Made by a program: the position numbers and the translations under genes. From Candidatus Nitrosopumilus sp. (GTDB lineage Archaea > Thermoproteota > Nitrososphaeria > Nitrososphaerales > Nitrosopumilaceae): a stretch of DNA of 64,000 nucleotides. Location: contig JABSRD010000001.1 in assembly GCA_013215285.1 (NCBI GenBank), positions 186,001-250,000 of the forward strand. Reading direction: 5' to 3'. The notes under the pieces are model-generated. The model worked only from the letters and a program-made list of their open reading frames with translations, did not search any database and had not been told where the DNA came from. Each line of letters starts with the position of its first letter. Position 1 is the stretch's first letter. Below, piece by piece: positions 1 through 9,547 of the stretch.

Positions 1-952
1 CTACAACTTTTCCTCTAGATTTCATTCCATCCATCAATGTTAAAAGTTGAGAAACTATTCTTTTTTCAAGCTCACCTGATACCTCATCTCTCTTTGGAGC
101 AATAGAATCAATCTCATCTATGAAAATTATACTAGGTGAATTTTCCTCAGCTTGTGTAAATATTTCTCTGAGTCTTTCTTCACTTTCTCCATAGTGTTTT
201 GCCATTATTTCAGGACCGCTAAGTGAGACGAAATTAGCATTAGTTTCTCCTGCTACTGCTTTTGCAAGTAATGTTTTACCAGTTCCCGGAGGACCATATA
301 GTAAAACTCCTTTCGGTGCCTCTACGCCTATTTTATCAAACAATTCAGGATGTCTCATAGGTAATTCTACCATTTCTCGAATTTTCTTAACCTCGTTTTT
401 TAGACCACCAAGTTCATCATATGTAATTCTTGGAATAGATGCATCAATTATTTTAGTCATTGAACCAAGTTTGAAAACTGTATTTTCAGTAACAATAACC
501 GGTTTTGATGGTTTTGTACTAGTTACAATAAATTGTATTTTTCCACCCATTTGTGTTGGTAATTGAATTGAATCATGAACAGTAAAAACATGATTCTGAA
601 AATTGGCAATCATTACATCATGTAATTGTTCTCCATCGATAGGCAATTTTTCAGTTGGTGATAATGTAATTTGTTCAGCATTAGAAGCTTCAACAGATTT
701 AATGGATATTTTATCTCCAATTCCTGCACCAATATTTAATCTAGTAATTCCATCTATTTTTATAATTCCTGTTCCATATTCTTCAGGAGTTCCTGGCCAA
801 AGTTTTACATGTGTTTTTTTATTATATGTTAACTCTAAGATTTGACCTGTATTCCATTTTTGATCTTCAATTATTTTGGGATCAACAATTGCTTTACCTC
901 TTCCAACATGTTGTTGTGCAATTTCATCTATTTTTAAAATAATTTCATTCAT
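1..952 (-). CDS. CDC48/VCP-family AAA+ ATPase, N-terminal part (cut by window edge)
   Basis: Not in the ORF track because it runs off the left edge. Reading leftward from the ATG at 952 gives about 317 residues beginning [13 protein letters not shown]48-type N domain fills roughly residues 1-180, followed by the first AAA module with Walker A GPPGTGKT near residue 220 and Walker B IIFIDEID near 278. Family members are hexameric unfoldases that extract or unfold proteins, often feeding the proteasome. The second AAA module expected of the family lies outside the window. Its start is only 27 bp after the Hsp20 stop on the same strand, so the two probably form a proteostasis operon. Confidence 0.93.
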   Translation of the reverse strand, partial: MNEIILKIDEIAQQHVGRGKAIVDPKIIEDQKWNTGQILELTYNKKTHVKLWPGTPEEYGTGIIKIDGITRLNIGAGIGDKISIKSVEASNAEQITLSPTEKLPIDGEQLHDVMIANFQNHVFTVHDSIQLPTQMGGKIQFIVTSTKPSKPVIVTENTVFKLGSMTKIIDASIPRITYDELGGLKNEVKKIREMVELPMRHPELFDKIGVEAPKGVLLYGPPGTGKTLLAKAVAGETNANFVSLSGPEIMAKHYGESEERLREIFTQAEENSPSIIFIDEIDSIAPKRDEVSGELEKRIVSQLLTLMDGMKSRGKVV

Positions 953-979
953 ATTATTACCTCAAAAAATAAGAGGGGT

Positions 980-1477
980 TTATTCAACCTCCACCTTTTT
1001 GCCTTTTGGTTTTTCTTCAACTAGTTTGAAGATCAGTTCTAAAATTCCATTTTTGTAAGAAGCCTTTGCAGAATTCTCATCAACTTTATGTTGTAATGGA
1101 ACTTTTACGTGATACTTCTTTTTGTCATGTTCTGCAGAAAGATCTACAATTTTGTCTTCAACGACAATTTTGACATCAGTTTTTTCAACTCCTGGCATTT
1201 CAACTATGAGTTTTACTACCTTTTCTTTTTCATCAACAATTGTATCAACCATTGGCTCTCTTGTATCAGAAATTGAAAGTTGTTCTGGTTTGATGTTTCC
1301 ATATTCCTGTACAACGGGTTTTCCATCTGGACCAACAGTCATTGTATAACCGTAATAATTTGGACCAGAATCAAAGCTATTGCCCTTGAATTCTTCAAAA
1401 ATGTCATTCATGTTAAAAAAAGAGCTTGACATTTTTTTGAAGAGTCTACCAATTTCACTATCAAAGAAAGTTGTCAT
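980..1477 (-). CDS. Hsp20 family small heat shock protein
   Basis: 165 residues. An alpha-crystallin domain covers about residues 75-160, with the conserved strand pattern around VEMPGVEKTDVKI and the signature A-x-Y-K-N-G-I-L-E-L near residue 140. The C-terminus ends VEVE, which resembles the V/I-x-V/I tail motif used for oligomer assembly. The N-terminal arm is rich in F, M and S, as usual for substrate-binding arms. The family forms ATP-independent holdase oligomers. It is first in a probable operon with the CDC48-type unfoldase and has a clear TATA element upstream (separate entry). Confidence 0.95.
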   Translation of the reverse strand: MTTFFDSEIGRLFKKMSSSFFNMNDIFEEFKGNSFDSGPNYYGYTMTVGPDGKPVVQEYGNIKPEQLSISDTREPMVDTIVDEKEKVVKLIVEMPGVEKTDVKIVVEDKIVDLSAEHDKKKYHVKVPLQHKVDENSAKASYKNGILELIFKLVEEKPKGKKVEVE

Positions 1478-1507
1478 ATTAATCTACTAATTGTAATATA
1501 TATGACA

Positions 1508-1517
1508 TTATATAAAG
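1508..1517 (-). promoter_or_regulatory. TATA/BRE promoter of the Hsp20-CDC48 operon
   Basis: On the minus strand the sequence reads AACTTTATATAATG, a good archaeal TATA box preceded by an A-rich BRE. It sits about 31-40 nt upstream of the Hsp20 ATG, which predicts a very short leader or leaderless mRNA. The start site is inferred from spacing. Confidence 0.6.
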
Positions 1518-1581
1518 TTTAGTTAAAAATCATTGATTTCTTACATAATCCTATTATAACTGACATTACATAATAACCTTA

Positions 1582-2247
1582 ATGAGGATTTCAAGCATGT
1601 CAATACCTGAAGTTGTTAAAGAGATCATCACTAGAAATCGCTCAATTTATGATTGTATGAAAATGGATTTGATAAATTATACAGCATTAGCAGTAAAAAT
1701 TCAACCAGAAATTGAAAAAAATTTAGGAAATACTGTTAATCTCAACACAGTTGTAGTTGCAATAAAACGATATGCAGATTCATTTGAAATTAAGGAAGAA
1801 ATCAAAGAAGAGTCAGTTTTGAAAAATGCTCGATTGGTTTTGACTGATGGAATTATGGATATTAAATTTTCAGTAAAGGATTCAAATGAAATGGATCCTA
1901 TGGTAATTTTAGATAAGTTTTCCAAAATAACGAGTGATTATGAGTTTTTTAGACTGTCTGATTCTTTTAGATTTCTTGCTGAAGATATGGAAGACATTAG
2001 AAAAATTTTTAGCAATGTTTCAAACAGAGAAAATTTATTCAGTACGGGTCTTGCAAAGATCAGAATTTCAATACCAACAAATCATAATCAATCAGATGTA
2101 GTTTCTTATGTTGTTGAGGTTTTACATGTAAATGGAATTGAGTTATCAAATGCATTTTTCAGTCAAGATAATATCACTATAATTCTAAATGAAAATGATG
2201 CTGCAAGGGCATATGATATCTTGCATTCAGATATTGTAAGAACCTGA
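1582..2247 (+). CDS. ACT-domain-like protein of unknown function
   Basis: 221 residues. The first ~75 residues are helical and look like a winged-helix-type segment (VVKEIITRNRSIYDCMKM, then VNLNTVVVAIKRYA). The remainder has the beta-alpha-beta rhythm of tandem ACT-like folds (LVLTDGIMDIKFSV and RISIPTNHNQSDVVSYVVEVLHVNGIELSNAFF). ACT domains usually bind amino acids or other small ligands, so a ligand-sensing regulator is plausible, but no ligand or target can be read here. The gene stands alone, divergent from hsp20. Confidence 0.6.
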   Translation: MRISSMSIPEVVKEIITRNRSIYDCMKMDLINYTALAVKIQPEIEKNLGNTVNLNTVVVAIKRYADSFEIKEEIKEESVLKNARLVLTDGIMDIKFSVKDSNEMDPMVILDKFSKITSDYEFFRLSDSFRFLAEDMEDIRKIFSNVSNRENLFSTGLAKIRISIPTNHNQSDVVSYVVEVLHVNGIELSNAFFSQDNITIILNENDAARAYDILHSDIVRT

Positions 2248-2297
2248 TTATTCTTAGTTTCACTAAATTATTCTTATAGCATATATTCACCTAATTT

Positions 2298-3671
2298 GTG
2301 AAAAAGACACAATTGGCTAGAAATAAGAAAAAAATTGTGATTTTAGGAGGGGGTTTTGCAGGAGTAAAATGTACCAGAAAATTAGAATCTGAATTTGGAA
2401 ATAATTCTGAAATTGAATTAATAATGATAAGTGAAGATAATTTTCTACTATTTACACCAATGTTGCCACAAGTAGCATCTGGTATGATTGAAACCAGGCA
2501 TATTGTTATGCCAATCAGAACTATATGTAAAAAAACAAAATTCTATGAAGGTAGAATTAAAAATATTGATCCTCATGGAAAATTAGTAAATTTATGGGGA
2601 ACTGCAGATAAAAGAAGTATTTCTATACATTATGATTTTCTTGTTGTAGCTCTTGGTAGTGAAACGAATTTTTTTGGAATGGCAGATGTTGAAAAAAATG
2701 CATACACAATGAAAACTCTCAATGATGCAGTACTTTTAAGAAATAGAATAATTGATATGCTTGAACAGGCAGAAAATGAAACAAATCCAATTCTGCGAAA
2801 AAGTTTTTTGAGTTTTGTTGTAGCAGGAGGAGGATTTGCAGGAATTGAAACTGCAGGGGAATTAATGGATCTTCTTTTAGATGCTCGTAAACATTATCAT
2901 ACAATTCGTAAAGAAGATCTCAGAGTTATTGTAATAGAAGCATTACCTATGATCTTACCAGGTTTTAATGAAAAATTAGCAGGATTTGCAAAAGAGAAAA
3001 TGACAGATAGAAAAATTGACATCAGACTAAAAACTGCAATAACTAGTTTTGATGGAAATGAGGTAACAACAAAATTCTTAGTTCAAAATCCAAAAGATCC
3101 AATTGTTGAACCAATTATTGATGTAATAAGAACAAAGACTTTGATCTGGACTGCAGGAGTAACTCCTGTAAATACAATTAAGAGATCATTATTCAAGACA
3201 GATAAAGGTAAAGTGATTGTCAATGATTATCTTGAAGTTCAAGATTTCCCAGGTGTTTTTGCAATAGGAGATTGTGCAATGTTTTTGAATCCAGAAACTA
3301 AAAGACCATTTCCTCCAACTGCACAAATTGCAGAAGCTCAGGCATTAATTGCAGCAAAAAATTTAATCGCACTAATCAAAAATTCAGAAAAAGAAAAATT
3401 TGAATATCATTCAAAGGGACAAATGGCAATTATCGGAAAGAGATCAGGAATCGCTACATTTTTGGGAATGAATATTTCTGGATTTTGGGCATGGTTAATT
3501 TGGAGAAATGTTTACCTTTCAAAAATTCCAACTCTTGATAAAAAAATTAGAGTATTTCTTGATTGGACAATAGATTTGTTCTTTGATAGAGATATCTCTA
3601 GACTAAAACTAATGAAACGTGAAGATGGAAAAGAGTACAAACTACTTGATGAAGTAGATGATGTTTGGTAA
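2298..3671 (+). CDS. NDH-2-like FAD-dependent pyridine nucleotide oxidoreductase
   Basis: 457 residues with a GTG start. The two dinucleotide-binding motifs of the family are present: VILGGGFAGVKCTRKLE at about 14-30 for FAD and VVAGGGFAGIETAGEL near 175 for NAD(P)H. The second FAD motif, FAIGDCAMF, is near 325. The C-terminus has a hydrophobic or amphipathic stretch (MNISGFWAWLIW) of the sort that anchors NDH-2 to the membrane. Members pass electrons from NADH to quinone without pumping protons. The true electron acceptor in this organism cannot be read from sequence, and ferredoxin:NADP or sulfide-type activities are alternatives. Confidence 0.85.
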   Translation: MKKTQLARNKKKIVILGGGFAGVKCTRKLESEFGNNSEIELIMISEDNFLLFTPMLPQVASGMIETRHIVMPIRTICKKTKFYEGRIKNIDPHGKLVNLWGTADKRSISIHYDFLVVALGSETNFFGMADVEKNAYTMKTLNDAVLLRNRIIDMLEQAENETNPILRKSFLSFVVAGGGFAGIETAGELMDLLLDARKHYHTIRKEDLRVIVIEALPMILPGFNEKLAGFAKEKMTDRKIDIRLKTAITSFDGNEVTTKFLVQNPKDPIVEPIIDVIRTKTLIWTAGVTPVNTIKRSLFKTDKGKVIVNDYLEVQDFPGVFAIGDCAMFLNPETKRPFPPTAQIAEAQALIAAKNLIALIKNSEKEKFEYHSKGQMAIIGKRSGIATFLGMNISGFWAWLIWRNVYLSKIPTLDKKIRVFLDWTIDLFFDRDISRLKLMKREDGKEYKLLDEVDDVW

Positions 3672-3676
3672 AAAAT

Positions 3677-5185
3677 CTATTTTCGAAGTTTATGAATTAT
3701 GACAACTGGTGCTGCAACATACATTCCTAAATTTAATATTATTAATGAAAGTCCATATCCTAACACTTCAAATTCAGAATCCATATTTACATAATTCAAT
3801 AATGACAAGCTAGAAATCATTGGAGTAATTGCAATCTTTACTGCTTCTTTGAATACTGGATGTTCACGTTCTAAATCAGCAATGATTGGTGAGAATGAAT
3901 AGTAGAATTGATTAAATCCAACCATAAATGCTGTTCCAGATTGTGTTGAAAGTAATGAATTGTTTCTAAGCTCTCTTAATTGTTGTACTTGGGGTGCCAT
4001 TTCTGAACCAAAAGTGGCTGTTGCAATTAGACATCCACCACCTTCTTCAATTGATTCATTTGTAGATGGATCTTTTGAAAATATTTCAAATGAATTAATT
4101 GTTTCATCAAATCTTGAAAGTTGTGAATCAAAATTATCTATTCCGTTACTATAAGCAAATATGTAATATTTTTCAGTATCATAAATTATTACCTCTCTAA
4201 ATTTTACATTGTAATTTTCACCGTTTGAGGAAAAATCTCCTTCTGCATCAGTTACATATGCTTGATTTTCATTTATTGTGATGGTTTTTTGAGAAATAAT
4301 ATTTAATTCTCCTGATTCTATAACTTGCTTTAATGTTTCATTTTTTTCAGAAATTAATTCATCAAGTGATCTTTGATTAGTTTCGTGTACAGTTAAAGAA
4401 ATTACTGGATTCATCACTCCGATTTTTGGCCCAACTGCTACCACAGTAGGAGAATTTTCTTGTGTTTCATCTGGTTCTTGTAGCAACCAGCCTTCAGGAA
4501 CACTAAATGCAATTTCATGTTCTGCACTTTCAAATTTTTGATTTCCAGTTGATTGTGGAGTTGTAGATTGAGTTCGTTCAGGCTCAGATAATTCAAGAAG
4601 ATTTGAAACCTCAGAACGATTTACAACTGTAACCTTTGTAATTTTGACTTGTTCAGAGTCTATTGGCCTATCACTATTTCCAATTTCTACTGCTGTAATT
4701 TTATCCAGTGTTTGAAAACTTTCATCAGTTACAATTCTACCAAATACAGTATATTGTTCATCAAGAAAGTTTGAAGCTTTATCAACTATAAAAAATTGGG
4801 AACCAGCACTATTTGGATCAGCTGATCTTGCCATTGAAACAATTCCACGATTGTGTTTAATTGAATTGAATTCAGCATCTACACTTGTGTTTGGCCCTCC
4901 AGTTCCCCAAGTGTTTGGATCACCATTAATGGTATTAGGATCTCCTCCTTGAATCATAAATCCAGGAATTATTCTATGAAAGATTGTTTCATCATAAAAT
5001 CCAGATTCAGCAAGTCCAATGAAATTATTAACATGATTCGGTGCATCATCAGGGAAGAATTCTATTACAATTTGTCCAAGATTTGTTTCCAGTATGACTA
5101 ATTTTTCATCATACTGTGAAAATGCTTGATTTCCAAAACTTACTAAAAATAATGAAAATGTAATCATCAAAAATAATTTGTTCAA
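3677..5185 (-). CDS. Secreted cyclophilin-type peptidyl-prolyl isomerase with PsbP-like and CFI-box C-terminal domains
   Basis: 502 residues. A signal peptide spans about 1-24 (MNKLFLMITFSLFLVSFG). The cyclophilin domain, about 28-190, contains FHRIIPGFMIQGGDPN and SMARSADPNSAGSQFFI, which include the catalytic Arg and substrate-pocket residues. Residues ~220-370 resemble a PsbP/DUF1795-type lipoprotein domain (HEIAFSVPEGW). After ~385 comes the GGGCLIATATFGSEMAPQV signature of the CFI-box family, then a hydrophobic C-terminus ending in basic residues. It is likely an extracytoplasmic folding catalyst tethered to the membrane. A second, short cytosolic cyclophilin lies at 63125-63601. Confidence 0.88.
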   Translation of the reverse strand: MNKLFLMITFSLFLVSFGNQAFSQYDEKLVILETNLGQIVIEFFPDDAPNHVNNFIGLAESGFYDETIFHRIIPGFMIQGGDPNTINGDPNTWGTGGPNTSVDAEFNSIKHNRGIVSMARSADPNSAGSQFFIVDKASNFLDEQYTVFGRIVTDESFQTLDKITAVEIGNSDRPIDSEQVKITKVTVVNRSEVSNLLELSEPERTQSTTPQSTGNQKFESAEHEIAFSVPEGWLLQEPDETQENSPTVVAVGPKIGVMNPVISLTVHETNQRSLDELISEKNETLKQVIESGELNIISQKTITINENQAYVTDAEGDFSSNGENYNVKFREVIIYDTEKYYIFAYSNGIDNFDSQLSRFDETINSFEIFSKDPSTNESIEEGGGCLIATATFGSEMAPQVQQLRELRNNSLLSTQSGTAFMVGFNQFYYSFSPIIADLEREHPVFKEAVKIAITPMISSLSLLNYVNMDSEFEVLGYGLSLIILNLGMYVAAPVVIIHKLRK

Positions 5186-5258
5186 TAATTTTTTTCAAAA
5201 TAGCTCACTTAAAAGCTAATTGTATTAGTTTTTAACAAAGTCAAATAAATTATTTCAT

Positions 5259-5750
5259 ATGCAATCTGATGAAACAATTCAGGCACATTTAGTTTCAGTA
5301 TGGAGAGAATCTAAAAAATTCTTTTCAATTGGTGGAAGAGAAGGTATGCTTATTCTTACTGACAAACATTTGGTATTTGTTCATAAAACAGAATCCAAGA
5401 TGAACTGGTGGAAAGCAATTATTCAAAGACAAGTAATTAATTTTATCAAATCAAAAAATACAATGATTCGTCATGATGGATATAATGAAAAAGACCTCAT
5501 AAATGATTTAGAAAATAAGAAAAATGTGGAAGTGTTATTTGATGATATATCTAGTATTAATTATGAAGAAAAGGTTTGGGGAAGTGCCTTACAATTAGAA
5601 TATAAAAAAGACGGAAAAGAAGAAAAATTTCAGTATGCAATAGCACAAGACTGGGTGAAATATCCCATGAAAGAGCCAACAAAATACATGAAGGTTGATT
5701 GGAAGCCTTTTGTGCAATATATTAAAGACAGACAAAGATTTACGAAGTAA
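5259..5750 (+). CDS. Conserved hypothetical protein, possible PH/GRAM-like fold
   Basis: 163 residues, no signal or membrane segment. The segment GREGMLILTDKHLVFVHK resembles the opening strands of PH/GRAM-like domains (glycine-x-hydrophobic strand, then LTDKHLVF), and the DDISSINYEEKVWG stretch fits a later strand. This resemblance is by eye only. The stop is 2 bp before the TTG start of cbiE, so the two may be co-transcribed, though no functional link is evident. Confidence 0.55.
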   Translation: MQSDETIQAHLVSVWRESKKFFSIGGREGMLILTDKHLVFVHKTESKMNWWKAIIQRQVINFIKSKNTMIRHDGYNEKDLINDLENKKNVEVLFDDISSINYEEKVWGSALQLEYKKDGKEEKFQYAIAQDWVKYPMKEPTKYMKVDWKPFVQYIKDRQRFTK

Positions 5751-5752
5751 AA

Positions 5753-6469
5753 TTGGGAAAAGTCTATGCTGTTGGTGTTGGACCAGGTTCATCAAAATAT
5801 GTAACTGAAATTGTAAAGGAAATTATTCAGAATTGTGACATTATAATCGGTTACAAATACACACTAAAAACAATAGAGAATCTAATTGATGGAAAAGAGA
5901 TCTATGAGATTACTATGAGTAATCAAGAAGAATCATATCAAAAAATTATTCCAAAATTAGATGATAAAACATTGGTAATTCCATTTACTGGTGATGTGAA
6001 TTTTTCAGAATCAGAAGTTGTTGATAGATTAATAGAAATTTTTGGTGAAATTGAAATTATTCCAGGAATTAGTTCAATTCAGGTTGCTGCATCAAAAGCA
6101 CAAGTTCCACTTGATAAATCTAAAGTGATCACAATGCATGTAACAACTCCTATTGAAGATAAAAAATTGGAATTGCAAAAAGCATTGATTGATGGTTTTA
6201 GTGTTATTTTAGTACCAAGACCTTGGCCAAAACAACCAGACAAACACTTTATGCCATCTGATATAGCTGTTTATCTTAGAGAACATAATTTTGATACTAC
6301 TAAAATGAAAGTTCATGTTTTTGAGGCAATAACAACTGAAAGTGAAACTAGTTTTATAGGAACTGTAAAAGATTTGGAAGGAAAAGAATTTTCTGATTTA
6401 TCTGTAATGGTGTTTAATCAAACAAGTTTAGACTCATACATGAATTATAGATGGCAATGGGAAAATTAG
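5753..6469 (+). CDS. cbiE: Cobalt-precorrin-7 (C5)-methyltransferase, CbiE
   Basis: 238 residues from a TTG start that follows the previous stop by 2 bp. The N-terminus KVYAVGVGPGSSKYVTEIV carries the GxGPG loop of the tetrapyrrole methylase family. Further family motifs are the G-D loop IPFTGDVNFSESE and the IEIIPGISSIQVAASKAQ segment that shapes the SAM site. The family uses SAM to methylate corrin-ring carbons in cobalamin synthesis. A second corrin methyltransferase (CbiH/CobJ) is encoded at 55216-56010, consistent with the cobamide synthesis expected of ammonia-oxidising archaea. The exact carbon methylated is assigned from overall resemblance. Confidence 0.8.
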   Translation: MGKVYAVGVGPGSSKYVTEIVKEIIQNCDIIIGYKYTLKTIENLIDGKEIYEITMSNQEESYQKIIPKLDDKTLVIPFTGDVNFSESEVVDRLIEIFGEIEIIPGISSIQVAASKAQVPLDKSKVITMHVTTPIEDKKLELQKALIDGFSVILVPRPWPKQPDKHFMPSDIAVYLREHNFDTTKMKVHVFEAITTESETSFIGTVKDLEGKEFSDLSVMVFNQTSLDSYMNYRWQWEN

Positions 6470-7398
6470 TTTCCTTGTTGATTATTAGTTGTACCAAAAG
6501 TCAAACTATCTGAACTTGGAAATACATACGCTACAATTTTCATCCATGGATAATCAGGATCATATAATCTATAGAATCCTGCATCACCAAATGTTATGTT
6601 AGTTGATTCTCCTGGTAAAATTTCTTCAGTTAAAATTCTTCCATCAGCTGTAAATGGATCATGACGATCTACATAATTCTCTTTTCCACTAAGAACACTG
6701 TGAGAAACTACATCATCATTAACAATTGTAATAGTACTTCCTGGTTCTACTGATATTCTATCCATTGAAAAATATCGTAATCTTAGGGCACTATCAGAAC
6801 TTTGAGAGATAGTAGCTTCTTGTCTGGCTTGTCCAGCATCAATGTAACTATCTACAAGTCCTTGAGAAGATGAACCTCTAGCAATTCGTATGGTTAATTG
6901 TTCATCTTGAACAGATTCTGAAGTTGTATTAATTTTTGAGAGTGTCGATAATTTTGTTGTGTATATCACTTTGTAAGAATCATCTGAAGTTGTAATTCTA
7001 CCAGTAAAACCATAAACTGCTGCATCTTTACTTTCTTCAACTAGTCTTCCAAAAAAGCTAATTGAAGTATCAAATCCATTTGAACTTTCAATATTTCCAT
7101 TTATTCTAATGTAACGACCTTCTCGTAAAAATTTTCCTTCTAAATCAGATACAACAAACTCTTCATCATTTAATGTAATAAAACCATCTTCAATTACAAA
7201 ATTAATTGTGCTTCCACGTTGTTGTTGAGAAGATAAACCAAGATCAATTTCTGAAATTTTGATAAACTCTTCAGTAACAGCAAATCCTGAACCTTCTAAA
7301 AGAAATGCTTGATTCTCAGATACTTCAGCGTATGATTCATTGATAAAATATCCTGAAAAAATTACAAGTAATGCTAATAATGTTATAGATGACTTCAC
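6466..7398 (-). CDS. Secreted protein with C-terminal cupredoxin-like domain
   Basis: 310 residues with a signal peptide at about 1-24 ending ESYA. Residues 25-170 form a beta-rich region of no recognised family. Residues ~205-300 look like a cupredoxin: VEPGSTITIVNDDVVSHSVLSG holds the first His-like position, and DAGFYRLYDPDYPWMKIVAYV the final strand pair. The Cys expected in the last ligand loop of a type 1 copper site is absent, so it may bind copper in another way or not at all. It overlaps the 3' end of cbiE by 4 bp, tail to tail. Confidence 0.65.
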   Translation of the reverse strand: MKSSITLLALLVIFSGYFINESYAEVSENQAFLLEGSGFAVTEEFIKISEIDLGLSSQQQRGSTINFVIEDGFITLNDEEFVVSDLEGKFLREGRYIRINGNIESSNGFDTSISFFGRLVEESKDAAVYGFTGRITTSDDSYKVIYTTKLSTLSKINTTSESVQDEQLTIRIARGSSSQGLVDSYIDAGQARQEATISQSSDSALRLRYFSMDRISVEPGSTITIVNDDVVSHSVLSGKENYVDRHDPFTADGRILTEEILPGESTNITFGDAGFYRLYDPDYPWMKIVAYVFPSSDSLTFGTTNNQQGN

Positions 7399-7486
7399 GA
7401 TAATTTAGTCATTTAATTTGGTTTATAATTTACTACTAAATAATTTTAGACTGATTAAGCAAATTCATACATAATCTTAAAAAAAA

Positions 7487-8062
7487 TCAAAATCCAGGCA
7501 TCTCAAGACCTTCTTCTAGGACAAGATTTATCATGTAAAATTCAAGATATCCACCCGCTAAAAGAAGACCTAATACAATTCCAATTTCTATTATTGTTGG
7601 TTTGATGAATTGAACAAGATTAACTTTTTTGATAATAGCTTTAATCAAAATAAAACTTCTAGAGATGCCCAAAGAGTATGCAGTTATTTCTATCAATCCA
7701 AATGGTGATAAGAAGAGAAGGGAGAGTGGTGGAATTCCATCTAATATTGGAGTAGTTGTAGCTATTGTAGCAAATGCAAAGCCTGTAGACCAGGCAGCGA
7801 AAAGTCCCCATACAATCCCAAATCCAGGAATAAACATTGGAAGTGCAATGGTTGTATTATGAGTAAAAATTCCAAATGCATCAATATCTAAAATCAATTC
7901 TTCAAATTCAGACATGAACATATTTGCCTCTTCTTCACTTACAGAAGACATTGAACCAATTTGAAATGCTGCAGCAAAAATTCCTAAAAATATGAAAAAT
8001 AAAATAATTCTAATCCTATTCATATTGCCTTTCTTTTTGAACAATATTTGAGGGTTCGGCAT
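7487..8062 (-). CDS. SpoIIM (DUF95) family integral membrane protein
   Basis: 191 residues with four or five hydrophobic helices (IRIILFFIFLGIFAAAF, FIPGFGIVWGLFAAWSTGF, LSLLFLSPFGLIEITAYSL, IIEIGIVLGLLLAGGYLEF). The HNTTIALPMFIPGFGIVWG block is typical of the stage II sporulation M-like family, found widely in archaea with no sporulation role. The second Met (residue 14, MNRIRIILFF) is preceded by GAAAGG and may be the real start, which would remove a charged 13-residue leader. Function is unknown; transport or envelope roles are guesses. Confidence 0.72.
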   Translation of the reverse strand: MPNPQILFKKKGNMNRIRIILFFIFLGIFAAAFQIGSMSSVSEEEANMFMSEFEELILDIDAFGIFTHNTTIALPMFIPGFGIVWGLFAAWSTGFAFATIATTTPILDGIPPLSLLFLSPFGLIEITAYSLGISRSFILIKAIIKKVNLVQFIKPTIIEIGIVLGLLLAGGYLEFYMINLVLEEGLEMPGF

Positions 8063-8101
8063 TAGGCGCAGATTTAATTAAACCAGAAGATATTTTTTGA
8101 T

Positions 8102-9547
8102 ATGAAAAAGGAATTGTCCTTTGCATTAAACTATGCTTTAAACAAAGGATTCCAAATTCATCCAGATGCCTTTAAAATTTTAGAAAATTTAGATGTTAAA
8201 AAATTAGAGAAAATAATAAAAGAAATAGTAAGAGAAAAAACAAAACAAAAATTATTTCAAATTAATCAAGATGATTTAGAAACATATTTGGGGATTAAAG
8301 ATGATCCTGAACTACAAAATGAAATTAAAGTATTATCAGATCCCACCACCAAAATTACATCAGGAGAAGGAGTAAAAGGATACAATGCTTTGTTTTCAAG
8401 TCGTTTTAACAAACTCAAACGGATAATTTCAGATAGACCCGAAGCAAAAAAACTAAAATCCATAGCAACTGCAAAAACTGCAAAAACTGAAGATGATATG
8501 TATGTGTGTGGTCTTGTTACATCAAAAAATAGTGAGAGAAATATTACAAAAATACTACTAGAGGATCCATCAGGCTCGTTTGAAGGTATAATTTTTGATA
8601 ATGAATTACAAAAATCTGCAGGCACACTTCTAACAGATCAATTTGTTATGGCAAGAGTTGGTTTTGGAAAGAATTCAGGATTAATTATTAAAGATCTAAT
8701 TTTACCAGACATTCCAGATCAACCTAAAAACAAATCAGAAACTGAGGTATATGCTGTTTTTCTTTCTGATTTACATATTGGAAGTAAATATTTCATGGAA
8801 GAAGAATTTACTGAGTTTATTTCATGGTTATCTAGTCCCGATCCAGTTGCAAGAAAGATTCGTTTTGTGGTAATAGGTGGGGATATAGTTGACGGGGTTG
8901 GAATATATCCAAATCAGAATAAGGAGTTGGTTTGTCTAACTATTGAGGAGCAATTAAAAAAGGCAGAAGATTTGATTGCCAAAATTCCAAAGAATATGAA
9001 GGTCATAATAATACCTGGTAACCATGATCCTGGAAGAAGAGCATTACCACAACCAGCCATTCCAAAAAAATACAATTCAAATTTGTGGGAAATGGAAAAT
9101 GTGGTTATGGTAGGAAACCCATCAGTAGTCTCGTTAAATGGTGTGAAAGTAATGATGTTTCATGGACAAAGTATTGATGATATTGTAAAGACCACACCGG
9201 GTCTAAGTTATAACAAACCTACAGATGTGATGAAACATCTTCTAAAAGCAAGGCATCTAAGTCCAATTTATGGTAGTCAGACACCCATTGCGCCTGAGAT
9301 GGAAGATCTTTTAGTGATTGAGGATATTCCTGATATTTTTCATGTAGGTCATGTTCATAGAGCACAACTTGATTTGTACAAGGGGATATTATTGGTGAAT
9401 TCTGGTTCATGGCAAAAACAGACTCCTTTTCAGGCTAGTGTTGGGATGGTCCCAAATCCAGGAATTGTAATAATGGTAAATTTAAAAACTTTCCAAGTAT
9501 TCCACCAAAATTATAATTCAAATTTAGACAATATCTTGCAAAGTTAG
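8102..9547 (+). CDS. DNA polymerase D small subunit (DP1), 3'-5' exonuclease
   Basis: 481 residues. An N-terminal helical region (1-110) precedes an OB-like fold (~125-210) and a calcineurin-type phosphoesterase domain (~215-470). Metal-binding motifs are intact: SDLHIGS, VIGGDIVDG, IIPGNHDPG, MFHGQ and HVGHVHRAQ. This suggests an active proofreading nuclease, unlike the inactivated eukaryotic B-subunits. DP1 pairs with DP2, encoded at 13796. Its 3' end overlaps that of orc1/cdc6 by 24 bp in opposite orientation, placing it within 1.4 kb of the predicted origin. Confidence 0.95.
   Translation: MKKELSFALNYALNKGFQIHPDAFKILENLDVKKLEKIIKEIVREKTKQKLFQINQDDLETYLGIKDDPELQNEIKVLSDPTTKITSGEGVKGYNALFSSRFNKLKRIISDRPEAKKLKSIATAKTAKTEDDMYVCGLVTSKNSERNITKILLEDPSGSFEGIIFDNELQKSAGTLLTDQFVMARVGFGKNSGLIIKDLILPDIPDQPKNKSETEVYAVFLSDLHIGSKYFMEEEFTEFISWLSSPDPVARKIRFVVIGGDIVDGVGIYPNQNKELVCLTIEEQLKKAEDLIAKIPKNMKVIIIPGNHDPGRRALPQPAIPKKYNSNLWEMENVVMVGNPSVVSLNGVKVMMFHGQSIDDIVKTTPGLSYNKPTDVMKHLLKARHLSPIYGSQTPIAPEMEDLLVIEDIPDIFHVGHVHRAQLDLYKGILLVNSGSWQKQTPFQASVGMVPNPGIVIMVNLKTFQVFHQNYNSNLDNILQS

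Noticed and set aside
603-845. 80-aa plus-strand ORF
   Set aside because: Antisense shadow of the CDC48-type ATPase, which has motif-level support; the plus ORF has none.
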